A DNA stretch of 37,084 nucleotides, from NCBI GenBank assembly GCA_029287195.1, contig JARFRN010000031.1:1-37084 (forward strand), written 5' to 3'. The notes under the pieces were generated by a model. The model was given only the letters and a program-made list of their open reading frames with translations. It was not told the DNA's origin and searched no databases. Of the stretch, positions 16,493 through 24,318 are shown one piece after another; position 1 is the first letter of the stretch; every line of letters begins with the position of its first letter. A program made the translations under genes and the position numbers. Origin of the DNA: Acidimicrobiia bacterium. GTDB lineage: Bacteria; Actinomycetota; Acidimicrobiia; Spongiisociales; UBA5794.

Positions 16493-16537
16493 AGCTCCAT
16501 TGTCGCATCCCGATGACGTGTCTGGGGGCACGAACCG

Positions 16538-16543
16538 TAAGAT
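16538..16543 (+). promoter_or_regulatory. TAAGAT -10 box of the leaderless small membrane peptide gene
   Basis: TAAGAT sits 7 bases before the ATG at 16551, with no ribosome site between. It is in the 58-base divergent gap opposite the acyl-CoA dehydrogenase gene. Confidence 0.45.
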
Positions 16544-16550
16544 TGTCGGC

Positions 16551-16646
16551 ATGAAGAAACTCATTCTCGTTGCCATCGCAGCCATGGGCGGGGTCATGGT
16601 CTACAAGCTTCTCAATGAGGAGTATCAACCACCGCCGGTCAAGTGA
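16551..16646 (+). CDS. Small single-pass membrane peptide (31 residues)
   Basis: This frame is too short for the ORF track. It encodes MKKLILVAIAAMGGVMVYKL, then LNEEYQPPPVK: a Lys start, one hydrophobic helix of about 16 residues and a charged, Pro-rich tail. Its TGA overlaps the GTG of the downstream hydrolase (GTGA), and a TAAGAT box 7 bases upstream supports transcription from this ATG. It recalls the tiny DLW-39-type membrane proteins of actinomycetes in size and start, but lacks their C-terminal motif. The function is unknown; it may serve as the coupled leader cistron for the hydrolase. Confidence 0.55.
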   Translation: MKKLILVAIAAMGGVMVYKLLNEEYQPPPVK

Positions 16647-17425
16647 CCGCAATCGCCACTCCCCACGGCGGGCTCTGGGTGCGCTCCTACGGCAACCCGC
16701 CTGCCGAGGTGGTCGGTTTGCACGGCTTCACGCTGCACGGTGGAATGTTCGCCGAGCTGGCCGAACTGACGAATGCAACATTCGCCGCACCCGATCTGCC
16801 GGGACACGGTCGCTCCACAATCGAGCCCATTACGATGTCGACCGCAGTCACAGCTGTAGCGAGCCTGTTGGCCGCATCGCCCGAGCCACCGATTCTGATG
16901 GGCTACTCGCAGGGCGGGCGAGTCGGGCTGCAGACCGCGCTGGCACATCCGACGCTGTTGAGAGCTCTGGTATTGGTTTCCGCATCGGCGGGTTTGCCGG
17001 AACCCGACCGCAGGGTGCGCCGCGTTGCCGACAACGCGCTCGCCGATCGAATCGAGAGTATCGGCATTGAACGATTCATCAACGAATGGCTGGCGAACCC
17101 GATGACGTCTACCCGGACCGTCGCAGCAGCAGACCGGGAGACGGACAGAGCACGGCGGTTGGAGAACAGTGCAGCCGGGTTGGCGGCGGCATTGCGCGGG
17201 ATAGGACAGGCCGCAGTTACGGATTCGTCTGCTGCGCTCGCATCGCTCCCGACGCCGGTGGTATGCGTGGCCGGAGGGCGGGACGAGATGTACACAGCAG
17301 CCGCATGGCGCATGGCGCGTGCGCGGAGTGAACGGCCCGTCATCGTTGCTCGTGCCGGCCACAACGTAATACTCGAGGCCCCAGAAGCGGTGGCGGACGT
17401 GATCAACGGATTGCTGAGTCTCTAG
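16643..17425 (+). CDS. Alpha/beta hydrolase, MenH-like
   Basis: A 260-residue alpha/beta hydrolase with the oxyanion segment VVGLHGFTLHGGMF, DLPGHGRS, nucleophile elbow MGYSQGGRVGLQ (Ser near 91), acid in VAGGRDEMY and His in RAGHNVILEAPE. FINEWLANPM echoes the W-x-x-x-P segment of MenH (2-succinyl-6-hydroxy-cyclohexadiene carboxylate synthase, menaquinone pathway). No other men gene is nearby, so a general esterase role is equally possible. The start is GTG 16643, coupled to the 31-residue peptide. It converges on the next hydrolase with a 30-base gap. Confidence 0.8.
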   Translation: MTAIATPHGGLWVRSYGNPPAEVVGLHGFTLHGGMFAELAELTNATFAAPDLPGHGRSTIEPITMSTAVTAVASLLAASPEPPILMGYSQGGRVGLQTALAHPTLLRALVLVSASAGLPEPDRRVRRVADNALADRIESIGIERFINEWLANPMTSTRTVAAADRETDRARRLENSAAGLAAALRGIGQAAVTDSSAALASLPTPVVCVAGGRDEMYTAAAWRMARARSERPVIVARAGHNVILEAPEAVADVINGLLSL

Positions 17426-17455
17426 CAGTCGGGTTGTGCTTGGTTGGCGACCGAA

Positions 17456-18364
17456 TCAGTCGATGAAGCGCCTGATGGCGTCAACGTATTCACCGGCCCG
17501 GTTGAGGATCGACTCGTGATAGCCGCCGTTCACTTCCACCAATTCCGCTTCCGGCATCAGATCTGAGAGTTCATACTGGGCCTCGGGTGGCACCACTTGA
17601 TCCGCGGTGGGAATGAAGATCATCGTTCTCTGCGGAAGATGCCCTACCCAATTCCGGGAATCGAATCGCCACACTGCGGCCCCGACCTCGTAGTACAGAT
17701 CCGGGTCACGCTTCAGCAGCGCCTGATGCATCCACAGCCTGTGCTGCGGCCTGACGGCTCCGCTGCGATAGAGCAACTCGCCGGTGACCCTGGCCACTTC
17801 GTGGTTGCTCAAACGCAGCCCGCTGCGCCCGAGCCAAAAAGCCAATCGGGCGGCAGGCCGCAACCTTGGTATCGGCTGGGCAGCAGTGGCGGCAAGAACC
17901 ATCGCGCCGACATGGCGGGGATGACGGCGCGCCAGTTCCTGGACGACCATTCCACCCATCGAGTATCCGAGCACAGTAGCCCCAGAGACACCCATCGCAT
18001 CGAGCAAACCCGCAAGGTCGTCGGCGAGATCGGTGATCTCGACTGGGCCGCGCACCCAATCGCTCTTGCCGTGGTTGCGAAGGTCGGGGACTATCACCCG
18101 GTAGCCCTCTGCCAGCAACGGCACAATGCGGTGGAAAGTCATGGTGCCGTCGAGATTCCAGCCGTGGACCAGTACAAGCACCTGAGAGTCGGGATCACCC
18201 GCCTCCCGAACGAACATTTCGTGTTGACCAACGAAAAGAGTGCGGCCGGGTATCGGCAGCGGGTTGGCCTGCGGATGCGGAAAGCGTGGTGCCAGATCCG
18301 GACCGAACAGGCGCCAGGCCAGCCAGCCGGCAGCGGTGAAACCAGCGACTCTACGCAGCCGCAA
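17456..18364 (-). CDS. Alpha/beta hydrolase with N-terminal membrane anchor
   Basis: The 302-residue protein begins with a basic hydrophobic stretch (MRLRRVAGFTAAGWLAWRLFG) that may anchor it to the membrane. A typical alpha/beta hydrolase follows: LVLVHGWNLDGTMTF, VIVPDLRNHGKSD, nucleophile elbow LGYSMGGMVVQE, acid in IPTADQVVPP and His in VNGGYHESI. The start is a TTG at 18364, 3 bases after the ferredoxin stop, so the two are co-transcribed. The cap region is short. The substrate cannot be told; a lysophospholipase-like or epoxide hydrolase-like role is possible. Confidence 0.82.
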   Translation of the reverse strand: MRLRRVAGFTAAGWLAWRLFGPDLAPRFPHPQANPLPIPGRTLFVGQHEMFVREAGDPDSQVLVLVHGWNLDGTMTFHRIVPLLAEGYRVIVPDLRNHGKSDWVRGPVEITDLADDLAGLLDAMGVSGATVLGYSMGGMVVQELARRHPRHVGAMVLAATAAQPIPRLRPAARLAFWLGRSGLRLSNHEVARVTGELLYRSGAVRPQHRLWMHQALLKRDPDLYYEVGAAVWRFDSRNWVGHLPQRTMIFIPTADQVVPPEAQYELSDLMPEAELVEVNGGYHESILNRAGEYVDAIRRFID

Positions 18365-18367
18365 TTG

Positions 18368-18823
18368 CTAATCCCCGGCTGGAGAGCGATTGAGTCCCAG
18401 CGCGTCAACGGCAAGGACATGATCGGCAACCGGCACTCCCCCGATGAGATGTTCGACGATGATCCGTTCCATAACCGGTTCGTCGACCGAGTGGTACCAG
18501 ACGCCCTCCGGATAGACGACTGCGATAGGTCCCCTTTCGCAGATCCTGAGGCAATCGACTTTGGTGCGCAGGATCGCACCTCCGGCGGCAGTGACGGTGG
18601 GCGGAGGGACATCGAGGTCACGACCGCGCCATGGCGGCGGCGCGGACGAAACGCCGAGTGCCTTCAGGCGTCTCTTCAGATAGGTCCACACCACCGCGCT
18701 CTCCTCGTATGTGGAACAGCGCGGTGTCCCCTGTTGCGCGCAGAGGAAAATGTGACGATCAAGGCCTCCGATCCCGAGAGAGCGAGCAATCGCGTCAAGA
18801 CGCCGCTGTACGTTGTCATCCAT
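18368..18823 (-). CDS. Thioredoxin-like (2Fe-2S) ferredoxin protein
   Basis: The 151-residue protein has the four-cysteine pattern of thioredoxin-like 2Fe-2S ferredoxins: [13 protein letters not shown] in the N-terminal part and [22 protein letters not shown] in the second half. It is a small electron carrier, probably cytosolic. It is directly upstream of the membrane-anchored hydrolase (3-base gap) and divergent from the methyltransferase (66 bases). The ATG at 18823 lies 9 bases after a TACCTT box. The redox partner is not evident in the window. Confidence 0.82.
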   Translation of the reverse strand: MDDNVQRRLDAIARSLGIGGLDRHIFLCAQQGTPRCSTYEESAVVWTYLKRRLKALGVSSAPPPWRGRDLDVPPPTVTAAGGAILRTKVDCLRICERGPIAVVYPEGVWYHSVDEPVMERIIVEHLIGGVPVADHVLAVDALGLNRSPAGD

Positions 18824-18832
18824 AGATCAACC

Positions 18833-18838
18833 AAGGTA
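18833..18838 (-). promoter_or_regulatory. TACCTT -10 box upstream of the ferredoxin gene
   Basis: TACCTT is 9 bases before the ATG at 18823, with no ribosome site between. It would give a near-leaderless transcript of the ferredoxin-hydrolase pair. Confidence 0.35.
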
Positions 18839-18877
18839 GCCGCTCGGGCAAAACCCAAATCCGATTCCACGGCGCCT

Positions 18878-18883
18878 TATGAT
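18878..18883 (+). promoter_or_regulatory. TATGAT -10 box of a leaderless methyltransferase gene
   Basis: TATGAT is 6 bases before the GTG at 18890, so transcription should begin at the start codon. No clear -35 element is seen. The box supports GTG 18890 over the far-upstream start that the ORF track reports. Confidence 0.5.
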
Positions 18884-18889
18884 CGTTTC

Positions 18890-19603
18890 GTGGATTGGAA
18901 GCAGCATTTTGCCCGGATCTACCAAAACGAGCCGGAGAAGTATCAACGGCTGGTGGCGGCAGAAGACCGTACAGGTGAGCTGGCATCGCGCGTCGAGGAG
19001 CTCGCCACCGCCGGTAGCCGCATCGTCGACATCGGCGCCGGAACCGGCCGACTCACGCTCGGACTGTGCCGACCGGGCAATGAGATTCACGGAATCGACA
19101 AAGAGGCGGCGATGCTGGACATCGCCCGAGGCCGGCTCGAAGCTTGTGGCGGGCAGTGGCAGTTGAGCGTCGCCGACGCCCGCGAGCTACCGATTGCTAC
19201 CGGGTGGGCCGACGCCGCTATAGCGGGCTGGGTCTTTGGCCACTTCACCGAGTGGCACCCGGACGACTGGGAGCAAGAGCTGGACAAGGCAATCGCCGAG
19301 ATGGATCGTGTCGTCCGTCCGGAAGGCATCGAGGTCGTCATCGACACGCTGGGGACGGGCACCACTGAGCCGAAGGCACCCAACCAGGCGTTGGCTGAGT
19401 ACCACCTCCGACTGGAGGACCGTGGTTTCGAGCGAACGGTACTTCGCACCGACTACGAATTCGACTCTGTGGAGGAATCGATCGAGTTGCTGGATTGGTT
19501 CTTCGGACTCGGAGATTGGGCACGCCGGCACAACAACAAGCGGATACCCGAGTACACCGGCTGGTGGGAGCGAACGACATCCAATCAAGCACGCGGCGGG
19601 TAG
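18890..19603 (+). CDS. Class I SAM-dependent methyltransferase
   Basis: The 237-residue enzyme has motif I (SRIVDIGAGTGRLTLGL), an acidic loop (IHGIDKEAAMLDIA), motif SVADARELPIATGWADAAIAG and later RPEGIEVVIDTLG, the standard class I order. The ORF track reports a 668-residue frame from 17597, but its first two thirds are antisense to two well-supported genes. The GTG at 18890, 6 bases after a TATGAT box, begins the protein (VDWKQHFARIYQNEPEKY). The substrate is unknown. The gene is followed after 23 bases by the DUF1704 gene on the same strand. Confidence 0.82.
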   Translation: MDWKQHFARIYQNEPEKYQRLVAAEDRTGELASRVEELATAGSRIVDIGAGTGRLTLGLCRPGNEIHGIDKEAAMLDIARGRLEACGGQWQLSVADARELPIATGWADAAIAGWVFGHFTEWHPDDWEQELDKAIAEMDRVVRPEGIEVVIDTLGTGTTEPKAPNQALAEYHLRLEDRGFERTVLRTDYEFDSVEESIELLDWFFGLGDWARRHNNKRIPEYTGWWERTTSNQARGG

Positions 19604-19612
19604 CGCACGCTC

Positions 19613-19618
19613 TACAGT
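19613..19618 (+). promoter_or_regulatory. TACAGT -10 box upstream of the DUF1704 gene
   Basis: TACAGT is 8 bases before the GTG at 19627, with no ribosome site between, matching the leaderless pattern seen across the window. Confidence 0.4.
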
Positions 19619-19626
19619 GAAGCATT

Positions 19627-21522
19627 GTGAGCAAGCCCGTCAGCATCAGTGATCGACTAATCGCAACGGTCCGGAAGCGACTCGCCGCCAATCAGCCGGT
19701 GCGCCGCACACTGCCCGAGCGCGGACGGCTGCATATCGATCGCCAGTTGCCTTTTCTCGTTGTGTACCGACGGCGCCGTGCAGGAGCCGATGAGGGTACG
19801 GCCAGCCTGGTCCGCGGAGAGGCGTCGTACCTGATAGCGCCCTACGGGAGTAGGCACACCAGGAAGACGTCCGCTCTGCTCGAAGCTATCTCCGAGGAGA
19901 TGGTGGAGGTCTTCGGCGAATTTCTGGTCGTCGAAATCTGGAGCGCCCCGGCTCCGCCGTCGGTGCCGGACGAGCTAGGTGAACTTCCCAAACCGGCGTT
20001 TCGAGTTGTCGTCCCACGGCGCGACAGCGATTCAGCGAGCGTAGGCGCCCTGGTGGAGAGACTCGGCAAGATACGTATCCAAGGACGACGGGCTGAGGTG
20101 GAATTGGCTCCGGGAGGTCGCATGTCGCCGCCCGGGGAGCCTCGCCTCAACCGCAAGTTTGGATCAGCCAACTCCCCAATTCGTCTGATCGGTATCGAAG
20201 TCCGGCCCGTCTACCGCAACGATGAGACGGGAGAGATGTTCCCTGAAGTCCGCCGCTCTCTACACCGCCAGTTGTCCGTCGCCATCCAGCAAGCTGCATA
20301 TCACTTTGCGATTCATCAAACGACACACCGGCCACGTCACTATCAAGCGCTGGGGAGGAGGGCGATTGTCAAGGCAGTCACCGATGTTGATGCTCGACTT
20401 GCCGAGATAGCCGCGGCCTTTGATCTACTGCTTCTGGTCTCACCCGTCAACGCCGATCGGGAGTATCGATCGTTTCGGCGGAATGGGGAGCAACGACCAC
20501 CCCGGTTCAGGTACCGACCCATGGACATAGATCCGGACACGCTGAAACGCAAGCTCTACGCCATTCCAATCGAACGGGTCGAAGATCCGACGCTGGCGGC
20601 AATCTTCCGAGAGAAGCGGCGCGAGTTATCGCTACAACTCGATCTGTTGAGCGATCTCGGCACTCCCAGGTTCATACATACGGGCGTCGCGCTCTACGGG
20701 AGCGTCGACTCCGGCACCGTGAATGAGGCCGTGAGGGTTCTCGACCGCTGGCAAGCTGATGAGACACAGAGCTCCCGTACCGTCGGGGCGGACGCTTTTG
20801 CGGCGGCTGCACAACGGGAGATATCTCGCTATCAAGATATCTACCCGGCTCTTGGGGCCCGGGTTGAGATTCGGGACGACATCAACTCGTTGATGGTGTC
20901 ACAAGGCCACTTGCTGGTTGGGTCGGCGGTGAGGATTCCGGTGGGAAGAGTCGAAGCGCTGGTGCAACACGAAGTGGGTACCCACGTCGTCACCTATTGG
21001 AACGGGCGCGCCCAGCGGCTCCGCCTTCTGTCGAATGGGCTCGCCCGGCATGAGGAGCTCCAGGAAGGTCTCGCGGTTCTCGCCGAGTATCTCGTTGCGG
21101 GGCTGACCCCGGCCAGACTCCGCGCCGTCGCCGGAAGGGTCGTTGCCGCCCAATCTGTTGTCGATGGAGCCGGGTTCATCGATACCTATCGGCAGCTGCG
21201 CAACGAGCACGGCTTCGGCAGTCGCCTCGCATTCCAGACTGCCACCCGGCTGCACCGTGGCGGAGGCTTCGTAAAGGATGCGATCTACTTCCGTGGACTG
21301 CGCGCCGTTATCGGCTACCTTGCGGAAGGGGGCCGGCTCGACACGCTGCTCATCGGCAAAATCGCAGTCGAACAGGTTCCGGTAATCGAGGAGCTCCAGC
21401 GGCGGGGAGTCCTCGAGCCGCCGCCGCTGCGTCCCGCTTACCTGGACGAACCCGACACCCACTATCAGCTGGAGAAGCTGCGCAACGGCATAGATATCGC
21501 GTCGCTGGCCGGGGCGGGCTAG
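19627..21522 (+). CDS. DUF1704 (QEGLA-motif) putative metallopeptidase
   Basis: The 631-residue protein carries both hallmarks of this family: a zinc-type HEVGTH motif (about 448-453) and the HEELQEGLAVLAEYL motif (QEGLA near 479-483, with a third metal-ligand candidate among the glutamates). Human members (MATCAP/TMCP group) are tyrosine carboxypeptidases that use the HExxxH site. Bacterial members carry the name flavohemoglobin expression-modulating QEGLA motif protein, but their reaction is unsettled. The start is GTG 19627. It converges with the formylglutamate amidohydrolase by a 4-base overlap of stop codons. The grouping with that gene and an ATP-grasp ligase points to a shared pathway on small peptides or glutamyl compounds (inference). 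Confidence 0.85.
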   Translation: MSKPVSISDRLIATVRKRLAANQPVRRTLPERGRLHIDRQLPFLVVYRRRRAGADEGTASLVRGEASYLIAPYGSRHTRKTSALLEAISEEMVEVFGEFLVVEIWSAPAPPSVPDELGELPKPAFRVVVPRRDSDSASVGALVERLGKIRIQGRRAEVELAPGGRMSPPGEPRLNRKFGSANSPIRLIGIEVRPVYRNDETGEMFPEVRRSLHRQLSVAIQQAAYHFAIHQTTHRPRHYQALGRRAIVKAVTDVDARLAEIAAAFDLLLLVSPVNADREYRSFRRNGEQRPPRFRYRPMDIDPDTLKRKLYAIPIERVEDPTLAAIFREKRRELSLQLDLLSDLGTPRFIHTGVALYGSVDSGTVNEAVRVLDRWQADETQSSRTVGADAFAAAAQREISRYQDIYPALGARVEIRDDINSLMVSQGHLLVGSAVRIPVGRVEALVQHEVGTHVVTYWNGRAQRLRLLSNGLARHEELQEGLAVLAEYLVAGLTPARLRAVAGRVVAAQSVVDGAGFIDTYRQLRNEHGFGSRLAFQTATRLHRGGGFVKDAIYFRGLRAVIGYLAEGGRLDTLLIGKIAVEQVPVIEELQRRGVLEPPPLRPAYLDEPDTHYQLEKLRNGIDIASLAGAG

Positions 21523-22298
21523 CGCCCCAGGTGCGATCGAACAGCCGCAGCAGCAACCGCCAGCGCTTCACCGACGGCGACGATTACAGCGTCGTCGGGC
21601 TGCCCGGTCCACTCGTCCATGTAGATCTTCTTGACCTCGATTGCGATCGTGCACCCCCGCCCGGCGTACTTGCTGTTGATCCAACGACTCATGTGCCCGC
21701 CCCTGAATCGAACGTTTTCGCGAACATCGAGATGGCCGCCATCGAAGGGATGGCGCGCCAGCGACTCGATGAAGGTCTCAACCACATCGCCCCACCTATC
21801 ACGATCCACCGATCCGGTACCGACGTTGACTTCGGGGTTTGCGGTGGGATCGTCCACGGGCGCATCGGGGCCCTGGCGGCGCTGGTTGTAGGAGTGGATG
21901 TCAAAGACTACGAAACCGGGGAACTCGGCAGCCATCTCGTCGCAGACGTCGGCGAGGTCTGCGTAGAAGCTGTCATAGATCTCTTGCGTCCTCTTCACGA
22001 GGTCATCTGGAAGGGGCCGATCCCACAACTCGAGTCCCCAGGCGTCTTGCGGGCTCGAGTAGATTGTGGCTTCGCGTGGTCTGTTGAGGTCGAGCTCGAA
22101 GCGTGATGCCGACACCGCAATCGAGTTGGCGGCATACCACAGCCATTGGTCGGTGAATGGGTCCTCCTCGCGGAGCCGAATCTCCTCTGGAATGACGCAA
22201 CGAGCCGCCACCTCTGGACGGAGCTCATGGCCGGCATGGATCGCAGTTGCCAGGATCGGGTCGTCACCCCTGGCGACCTCCCAACGTACGCCGCTCAT
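21519..22298 (-). CDS. N-formylglutamate amidohydrolase family protein
   Basis: The 259-residue protein has the family pattern AIHAGHELRPE near the N-terminus, a middle segment FELDLNRPREATIYSS and the metal or acid segment FVVFDIHSYNQRR. HLDVRENVRFRGGHMSRW and IAIEVKKIYMDEW follow. Classical members release formate from N-formylglutamate in histidine degradation, but no hut gene is present, so the true substrate may be another acylated glutamate or peptide. The ATG overlaps the stop of the ATP-grasp gene (ATGA), and its stop overlaps that of DUF1704 on the other strand. Confidence 0.85.
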   Translation of the reverse strand: MSGVRWEVARGDDPILATAIHAGHELRPEVAARCVIPEEIRLREEDPFTDQWLWYAANSIAVSASRFELDLNRPREATIYSSPQDAWGLELWDRPLPDDLVKRTQEIYDSFYADLADVCDEMAAEFPGFVVFDIHSYNQRRQGPDAPVDDPTANPEVNVGTGSVDRDRWGDVVETFIESLARHPFDGGHLDVRENVRFRGGHMSRWINSKYAGRGCTIAIEVKKIYMDEWTGQPDDAVIVAVGEALAVAAAAVRSHLGR

Positions 22299-23338
22299 AA
22301 GGTCGCCATCTCCCGGTTGTCGAATTTGCGCTGGTAGAACCGCATGTATTCGACCTTCCTGGCGAGCGCGTCAAGAACCGCCTCGGTGAAATTGACGCCC
22401 TCCAGCTTCTGGGCCGAACCAAGACCGCCGGGGGTGAAGACGTTGATCTCCATCAATTTGTCCCCCACGATGTCGAGCCCAACAAGGAACATCCCGTCCT
22501 GAACCAATTTCGGACGAACCATCTCGGAGAGACTGAAGGCGTCGTCATCGAGCACCGCCTTGGCAAGACTGCCCCCGGCGTGGATGTTCGAACGCATGTC
22601 TCCACCCTGTCGGACCCTGCGGAAAGCGGCATACCTACCGCGATGACGCAGCGGGCTTCCGTTCATCAGAAACAGCCGGGTATCGCCCTCCTCAGCGCGG
22701 GTCAAATACTCCTGGGCGATGACATAGCCATCACGGCTGACTGCATCGATGATCTGATTGAGATTCGCCGCATCGTCGTGCCGCACCAAAAAGACCCCTT
22801 CACCTCCCGATCCCTGGAGCGGCTTGAGCACAACCCGTCCTCGATCGGCCACGAAGGCTTTGATTTCGCTGCGGTTTCGTGTGATGAGCGTTTCCGGCCG
22901 CACCTCCTCAGGAAAGGTCTGGAAGTACATCTTGGTTTGCGCTTTCGCCAGACCGTTCGGATCGTTGAGGACGATAACCCCATGGCGCATGGCTATCCGC
23001 CCGAAGTCGATTGCGGCGGTTTTGGCCCAGTCCCTCCGCCCCTTCTCCGTTGACGGATCGTTGCGCAGCATCAGCACATCGAGATCATCCACCACCACCC
23101 GTTCCTGGACCGTATTGGGTCCCTGGAGATCCCGCAGATAGGCACTCCCGGTCTTGTAGCGCTGCCGGGGCACCCGGCGCGCTGTTGCCTTGACCTGCTC
23201 GTCGGAGTCATACGCAAGGTCGCCGACGCTGATCGTCCATGCCTCCCAGCCGCGGTTGGTTGCGGCCACCCCGAGTCGGGTGGTGGTGTAGACCGCCTGT
23301 TCGGTGGCGATGTCATTCACTACAAAGGCAAGCTTCAC
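22295..23338 (-). CDS. Glutathione synthetase-like ATP-grasp ligase
   Basis: The 347-residue protein (from the chosen GTG 23338, MKLAFVVNDIATEQAVYTTT) has an N-terminal pre-ATP-grasp domain, the ATP-grasp nucleotide segment GRVVLKPLQGSGGEGVFLV, IAQEYLTRAEEGDTRLFLM and the metal-binding end GLDIVGDKLMEINVFTPGGL, close to GshB. The track starts 12 codons earlier, but GTGGAG precedes this GTG at good spacing and homologous proteins begin at this point. It is coupled (ATGA) to the amidohydrolase. It may join an amino acid to a glutamyl compound rather than make glutathione. The substrate is uncertain. Confidence 0.8.
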   Translation of the reverse strand: MKLAFVVNDIATEQAVYTTTRLGVAATNRGWEAWTISVGDLAYDSDEQVKATARRVPRQRYKTGSAYLRDLQGPNTVQERVVVDDLDVLMLRNDPSTEKGRRDWAKTAAIDFGRIAMRHGVIVLNDPNGLAKAQTKMYFQTFPEEVRPETLITRNRSEIKAFVADRGRVVLKPLQGSGGEGVFLVRHDDAANLNQIIDAVSRDGYVIAQEYLTRAEEGDTRLFLMNGSPLRHRGRYAAFRRVRQGGDMRSNIHAGGSLAKAVLDDDAFSLSEMVRPKLVQDGMFLVGLDIVGDKLMEINVFTPGGLGSAQKLEGVNFTEAVLDALARKVEYMRFYQRKFDNREMATL

Positions 23339-23449
23339 GCGACTCCACTTCTCAGAAACAACGGTGGGTTCCACCGGCCATCCGGAATGTCACCCATGGC
23401 AGACCGACGATACACCGGCCGAGCCGCCAGCAACAGGCTCCATTCCCGA

Positions 23450-24277
23450 CTAAGGCTTCTCCAGCCTCCTGATCTCGAATGGCGTCCCCCCGTCGGGGAA
23501 ATCGAAGCGAACGGCCGCCGTCTTCTCCGACATGTGGTGAACCCTGAGAAACAACTCCACGAATGGGTCGTCGTAGCCCGACGAACCAATGCTCACAGCG
23601 AGCATCCCCCGTTCGACGGTGAAGCCCCCATCCGCAACAACGCCGGGCAGCGTCACCCCGTTGAGCGTTACCAGCACCCGATCCTCCGTCTCGTAACCGG
23701 CCGCGCGGAGATGGGACCTACGCATGCTCGTCTTGATGTTGCCGAAACCGTCGGTCCATGCGACCAAGTTGGGGGGCGCGGCCTCGATTGTGGCGGGGTC
23801 GAGTTCCGCTCCAAGAACCGACCGATCCCCGTCGACGATCGCAGCAACACGCCGCGGGAAGAAATCGCGGGATCGGAATTGCGACCCGGCGTCGGGGCTG
23901 ATGACCTCCCGGTACTCGGCCACTTCACCCTTCACGAAGCCGAAGGCGAACTCTGAGGAGACGCTGACTATCTCGACATCATTGCGCAGCCGCGCATACT
24001 GCAGCCTGCGCCCGCGGTTCTCGGTGGCCATCTCATGGCGGTCGCGGCGTGGTGCCGAATTCCCGAAGATCACAGTACGCGCCGCAACAGGAGCTAGGGC
24101 CAACTGTGCCGTGACAAAACCGACTGCGATGGTGTCGAGCGGCGGAGTCGCCGTTTGATGAATCAGGACGGCGCTCGGTTCGCCCAGGTGATGATGTAGC
24201 CGGGTCTTGATCTCGGCAAACTCGAGCCCGTCGGGGGCGTAATCGCAAACCAGATGAAGAAGTGCTTCTCGTACCAC
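23450..24277 (-). CDS. Divergent SAM hydroxide adenosyltransferase/halogenase-family (DUF62) protein
   Basis: The 275-residue protein resembles the DUF62/SAM-dependent chlorinase-fluorinase family. A large N-terminal alpha/beta part is followed by a C-terminal beta domain with LVAWTDGFGNIKTSM, LVTLNGVTLPGVV, GMLAVSIGSSGYDDPFVEL. Typical members open with a TDFG-type motif holding the catalytic Asp and later a DH segment. Here the start reads LLHLVCDYAPDGLEF and those motifs are not obvious. It may be a diverged member with altered or lost hydrolase activity. The start GTG 24277 is 41 bases downstream of selD on the same strand. The assignment rests mostly on the C-terminal half. Confidence 0.55.
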   Translation of the reverse strand: MVREALLHLVCDYAPDGLEFAEIKTRLHHHLGEPSAVLIHQTATPPLDTIAVGFVTAQLALAPVAARTVIFGNSAPRRDRHEMATENRGRRLQYARLRNDVEIVSVSSEFAFGFVKGEVAEYREVISPDAGSQFRSRDFFPRRVAAIVDGDRSVLGAELDPATIEAAPPNLVAWTDGFGNIKTSMRRSHLRAAGYETEDRVLVTLNGVTLPGVVADGGFTVERGMLAVSIGSSGYDDPFVELFLRVHHMSEKTAAVRFDFPDGGTPFEIRRLEKP

Positions 24278-24318
24278 CGGCGAGATGGTACCGCCACTCG
24301 CTCGGATCTCCGAGGCCC

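Noticed and set aside
16551-16646. Naming the 31-residue peptide a DLW-39 family protein
   Set aside because: The start and length are similar, but the C-terminal signature of that family is absent.
17597-18889. The front two thirds of a 668-residue plus-strand ORF (17597-19603)
   Set aside because: It is antisense to an alpha/beta hydrolase and a ferredoxin, both with clear motifs. Only the part from GTG 18890 looks like a real protein (methyltransferase).
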